From CAZRVH01 sp964608325 (GTDB taxonomy: Bacteria > Patescibacteriota > Gracilibacteria > Peribacterales > Peribacteraceae), in contig CAZSMX010000028.1 of assembly GCA_964608325.1 (NCBI GenBank), positions 1 through 8,287 of the forward strand: DNA of 8,287 nucleotides. The letters are read 5' to 3'. Every line of letters begins with the position of its first letter. Positions within the stretch are counted from its first letter, which is position 1. Below, piece by piece: positions 6,269 to 8,287 of the stretch. A program made the position numbers and the translations under genes. A model generated the notes under the pieces. It did not search any database. It was not told where the DNA came from and worked only from the letters and a program-made list of their open reading frames with translations.

Positions 6269-7534
6269 TCAGAGGGAAAAAAGTGCGTCGGGGGCGATCA
6301 TATCCGTCTTTCCGGACAAACGGTCCAACACTTCCACCACGCCTTGTTCCAAGGTCTTGGGGGAGACGACGACGCGCAGCGGAATGCCGATAAGATCGCT
6401 GTCGCCAAGCTTAAAGCCGACGGATGCGTCGGTTCGATCGTCAAAGAGCACCGACTTTCCTTTCTTTTCGAACTTTTGCTTCAGATCCAAGGCAGACTTG
6501 AATGCCTCTTCGTCCATGCCCTTTGCGATCGGAACGATATGCACGTCGAACGGCGCGATGTTCACAGGCCACACGAGTCCTTTGTCCGTGGAAAACGCCT
6601 CCGCGACGATACCCATGAGGCGCGAAATGCCGATGCCGTAGCATCCCATGATGACGTTCTGCTTCTTGCCTTCCTGGTCGACGTACGTCAGTTCGAAAGG
6701 CTCCGAGAAGCGCGTGCCGAGCTTGAAGATATTCGCGGCCTCGGATGCCTTCTCCTCGCGGAACGCGGTGCCGCCGGTCACAGGACAAACCGTTTTGCCG
6801 GCCTCATAAATCTCTTTGTTGACCGCGACGCGCTTGCCCTGCTTCTCCGCCTCCTCACTGACATAAATCACGTCTTCTCCGCTGGGAATAACAACTTGGT
6901 ATTCATGGGAATACTTCGAGAAGGTTCCGCCGGACGCAAACGTGAGGTACGTCTTCCCGGCCAATCCCAGGCGCTCGAAGATCTTGTCGTACGCACCCTG
7001 GGCGACTTCGTAGAAACGGTCCAAATCCTCCTGCGTCGTGTGGAACGAGTACAGGTCTTTCATGATGAATTCGCGACCGCGCATGATGCCGCTCTTCGCG
7101 CGCAGTTCATTGCGGAACTTCGTCTGGATTTGGTAGGCGCTGAAAGGAAGATCACGGTACGACTTCACGAACTGCCTCGCGAGCGGCGTCACCATTTCCT
7201 CGTGGGTCGGATTCAACGCGTATTCCGTGTCGCCCGCAGCGGGAACGTGGAACAGGACGTCGAGGACTTTGTGGTCCCAACGGCCCGTCGTCTCCCAGTA
7301 TTCCTTCGGCGCCAGCGCGGACATCAGTATTTCCTGTCCGCCGATGGCATCCATCTCCTCGCGGACGATCTGCTCGATCTTTCTGATCACCTTCAATCCC
7401 AATGGCAGGTACGAGTACACGCCCGCCATAGATTTGCTGATAAACCCGGCGCGCGTGAGCAGATCCGCGTTCTTGCTGGACGCGTCACTGGTGGATTCCT
7501 TGGATGTCTTGGTGAAAAGCTGTGAAACGAGCAT
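6269..7534 (-). CDS. proS: Prolyl-tRNA synthetase, short form without the INS editing domain
   Basis: ProS charges tRNA-Pro with proline in the cytoplasm (class II aminoacyl-tRNA synthetase). The 421-residue product has the bacterial-type start (MLVSQLFTKTSKE, LLTRAGFISK, AGVYSYLPLG). Motif 1 lies around 39-75, the TxE-type loop is NPTHEE (109-113), motif 2 is TKFRNELRAKSG with R141 and E143 and continues to FIMKDLYSFH (165), and motif 3 is GCYGIGISR (297-305). The anticodon-binding domain is about 328-421 (PFDVHIVPIA). Bacterial ProRS with the INS editing domain is near 570 residues. Here only about 55-60 residues (211-268) separate SHEYQV from NIFKLGTRFSE, so INS is reduced to a stub. Stop is TGA. 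No Shine-Dalgarno sequence precedes the ATG; a perfect hairpin abuts it. A weak minus-strand promoter candidate lies within the AT-rich cassette (TATAAG at 7689-7684, TTGCAA at 7714-7709, spacer 19 bp), so the insertion might now drive proS. Confidence 0.96.
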   Translation of the reverse strand: MLVSQLFTKTSKESTSDASSKNADLLTRAGFISKSMAGVYSYLPLGLKVIRKIEQIVREEMDAIGGQEILMSALAPKEYWETTGRWDHKVLDVLFHVPAAGDTEYALNPTHEEMVTPLARQFVKSYRDLPFSAYQIQTKFRNELRAKSGIMRGREFIMKDLYSFHTTQEDLDRFYEVAQGAYDKIFERLGLAGKTYLTFASGGTFSKYSHEYQVVIPSGEDVIYVSEEAEKQGKRVAVNKEIYEAGKTVCPVTGGTAFREEKASEAANIFKLGTRFSEPFELTYVDQEGKKQNVIMGCYGIGISRLMGIVAEAFSTDKGLVWPVNIAPFDVHIVPIAKGMDEEAFKSALDLKQKFEKKGKSVLFDDRTDASVGFKLGDSDLIGIPLRVVVSPKTLEQGVVEVLDRLSGKTDMIAPDALFSL

Positions 7535-7535
7535 G

Positions 7536-7559
7536 GGATGGCTGAAAACGAAGCCATCC
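7536..7559 (-). promoter_or_regulatory. Perfect hairpin directly upstream of the proS start
   Basis: On the minus strand GGATGGCT, an 8-nt loop and AGCCATCC form a perfect 8-bp stem that ends one base before the proS ATG (7534-7532). No U-run follows on either strand, so a simple intrinsic terminator is unlikely. Its position suggests it could limit ribosome access to proS or mark a processing site. Confidence 0.55.
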
Positions 7560-7567
7560 TAGGCCAT

Positions 7568-7624
7568 TCAGAGGTATTCCGCCAGCTCCGGCAGCGCCGC
7601 GATGACGTTCGGTACGAGCTGGGT
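7568..7624 (-). pseudogene. C-terminal remnant of an unidentified gene upstream of proS
   Basis: Eighteen sense codons on the minus strand, read as TQLVPNVIAALPELAEYL, end in TGA at 7570-7568. Third positions are almost all G or C, as in the neighbouring genes, while everything to the right (upstream on this strand) is abruptly AT-rich. An in-frame TAA (7627-7625) sits at the cassette boundary. This looks like the tail of a gene whose front part was lost when the cassette arrived. It is too short to identify, and chance is not excluded. Confidence 0.4.
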
Positions 7625-7626
7625 TT

Positions 7627-7650
7627 AGGTTATGGGTTATGGGCAATAGC
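7627..7650 (+). repeat. Left inverted end of the four-helix-bundle cassette
   Basis: Begins AGGTTATGGG and matches the reverse complement of 8138-8161 at 18 of 24 positions without gaps. It also contains a short direct repeat (GGTTATGGGTTATGGG). Confidence 0.6.
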
Positions 7651-7759
7651 TGCGTTCTAGATACTATTGGAACTTGGAATTTGCTTATAAACAAACCAGA
7701 TTTGAAGATTGCAAATGAATACAAGTGGAAACCCTCTGCCTGAACGAAAAACCCAATCT

Positions 7760-7765
7760 TATACT
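7760..7765 (+). promoter_or_regulatory. -10 box giving a leaderless four-helix-bundle mRNA
   Basis: TATACT ends 8 nt before the ATG at 7773 (7 nt lie between), so transcription would start at or one base before the start codon. It is the same hexamer and nearly the same spacing as at the DUF212 gene. There is no TGn extension and no evident -35, so confidence is modest. Confidence 0.45.
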
Positions 7766-7772
7766 GACTGAT

Positions 7773-8144
7773 ATGAGTACAATTCACTCTTATCGCGACC
7801 TGCATGTTTGGCAAAAAGCTGCGGAGCTCGCCGTGGCTATTTTTGTCCTCACCGATTGCTTTCCGTCCAAAGAGCAATTTGGATTAACCTCCCAAATGCG
7901 AAGGGCTGCCGTTTCCATAGCATCAAATATTGCGGAAGGCAGATATCGGAGTACCAGAAAAGAATTTCTCTATTTTTTGCGCGTCAGCTTTGCATCTGGT
8001 GGCGAACTAGAAACGCAGATCTTTATTTCAAAACAACTCTCACATACGAAACATTGTGATTACTCAAAAGTAGAAGCTCTTTTGCCGGAAGTCATGAAAA
8101 TGCTTAATGGCTTCATTCGATCTTTACAGACGAAACCACTATAA
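7773..8144 (+). CDS. Four-helix-bundle protein (S23 / 23S rRNA intervening-sequence protein family)
   Basis: The 123-residue product has the full family signature: 'YRDLHVWQKAAELAVAIFVL' at the start, FPSKEQFGLTSQMRRAAVS in the middle, the hallmark IASNIAEGRYRSTRKEFLYFLRVS, then GELETQIFISKQL. Members form four-helix bundles related to the Avd accessory protein of diversity-generating retroelements and are encoded in 23S rRNA intervening sequences and scattered single-gene loci; their function is unclear. I prefer the ATG at 7773 over the in-frame ATG at 7725 because the family begins near it and a TATACT box ends just before it. Base composition is far more AT-rich than the neighbours, and imperfect inverted repeats flank the gene, suggesting it is a transferred unit. 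No reverse transcriptase or 23S rRNA sequence is nearby. It ends convergently with uppP, with 8 bp between the two stop codons. Confidence 0.92.
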   Translation: MSTIHSYRDLHVWQKAAELAVAIFVLTDCFPSKEQFGLTSQMRRAAVSIASNIAEGRYRSTRKEFLYFLRVSFASGGELETQIFISKQLSHTKHCDYSKVEALLPEVMKMLNGFIRSLQTKPL

Positions 8145-8161
8145 CCAATCACCTATAACCT
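8138..8161 (-). repeat. Right inverted end of the four-helix-bundle cassette
   Basis: On the minus strand it begins AGGTTATAGG and pairs with 7627-7650 (18 of 24 matches). It contains the stop codons of both the four-helix-bundle gene (8142-8144) and uppP (8155-8153). Confidence 0.6.
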
Positions 8162-8287
8162 TGGTGATAACAGAAAAAACATCGCCACTGCTAACAAAAT
8201 CCTATACACGCCGAACGCCGTGAAGGAATGGTTCTTGATGAACTTAAGCAGCCACTTGATGGCAAGGATGGCGACGACGAACGACGT
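8153..8287 (-). CDS. uppP: Undecaprenyl-diphosphatase UppP, C-terminal 44 residues
   Basis: The frame is open from the right edge and ends at TAG (8155-8153). The 44 residues, including SFVVAILAIKWLLKFIKN and SFTAFGVYRILLAVAMFFLL, match the conserved C-terminal end of UppP/BacA: the AIKWLLKFI helix, then HSFTAFGVYRI leading into the last membrane helix. UppP removes a phosphate from undecaprenyl diphosphate at the membrane to recycle the lipid carrier for peptidoglycan synthesis. The catalytic N-terminal part lies outside the window. As I recall, the E. coli protein ends about where FFLL sits here, so the last residues SPRL look like an extension; the final RL and the stop come from the cassette's inverted end. 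Confidence 0.88.
   Translation of the reverse strand, partial: TSFVVAILAIKWLLKFIKNHSFTAFGVYRILLAVAMFFLLSPRL

Larger units (their letters stand above)
7627..8161. mobile_element. AT-rich cassette with inverted ends carrying a four-helix-bundle gene
   Basis: A segment of about 535 bp, visibly richer in A and T than all surrounding genes, is bounded by imperfect 24-bp inverted repeats and holds a single gene (7773-8144). The left boundary abuts a truncated coding remnant, and the right boundary contains the uppP stop codon. It encodes no transposase, so any movement would need a helper or another mechanism such as RNA-mediated spread, known for 23S rRNA intervening sequences that carry this protein family. 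No clear target-site duplication is visible. Confidence 0.55.

Noticed and set aside
5897..7525. 542-codon plus-strand frame running from the DUF212 gene through the Ns into the proS region.
   Set aside because: It is joined only by undetermined bases; after the gap it is the antisense of proS, which is certain.
7725..7772. Upstream in-frame ATG that would add 16 residues to the four-helix-bundle protein.
   Set aside because: The extension is not part of the family's N-terminus and overlaps the TATACT box that best explains expression from the ATG at 7773.
1..8287. CRISPR arrays, tRNA or rRNA genes.
   Set aside because: No regularly spaced repeats, cloverleaf-like segments or rRNA-like sequence were seen on reading both strands.

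Overview
The window looks like part of a genome scaffold from a Candidate Phyla Radiation (Patescibacteria) bacterium, possibly a Peregrinibacteria/Peribacter-like lineage. The reasons are: a shortened bacterial-type prolyl-tRNA synthetase without the editing insert, a divergent-PAP2 gene and a four-helix-bundle (S23/IVP-type) gene nearby, large lineage-specific Ala/Glu/Lys-rich proteins, and no Shine-Dalgarno sequence at any start. TGA is used as a stop (proS), so this is not a TGA-as-glycine lineage. The taxonomic placement is inference. The DNA is GC-rich apart from one AT-rich insert near the right end. A 100-N assembly gap (6148-6247) interrupts the window.

Left block (1-1101, minus strand): a ribosome-hibernation factor gene (hpf) is followed, one base after its stop, by a gene for an exported protein with a PKD/Ig-like domain that runs off the left edge. 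A short divergent intergenic region (1102-1235) carries a near-consensus promoter for the plus strand and a weaker candidate for hpf.

Centre (1236-5872, plus strand): three genes without recognised families form one apparent operon of 659, 718 and 169 residues, with a 10-bp gap and then a 20-bp overlap. The 718-residue protein carries a hydrophobic segment resembling the pre-toxin TG domain of polymorphic toxins. The 169-residue protein contains a duplicated beta-hairpin. This trio is the best candidate in the window for an undescribed system, but its function cannot be read from sequence. Directly after it comes a divergent PAP2-family (DUF212) gene that appears to have its own leaderless promoter and is cut by the gap.

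Right block (6248-8287): proS lies on the minus strand, with a perfect hairpin touching its start codon. Upstream of it is a short GC-rich coding remnant. Then comes an AT-rich cassette of about 535 bp with imperfect 24-bp inverted ends, carrying a four-helix-bundle protein gene on the plus strand with a leaderless-type promoter. The 3' end of uppP (minus strand) follows, and its stop codon lies inside the cassette's right-end repeat. The cassette therefore seems to have inserted into an ancestral uppP-X-proS arrangement, changing the end of uppP and leaving only the tail of X.
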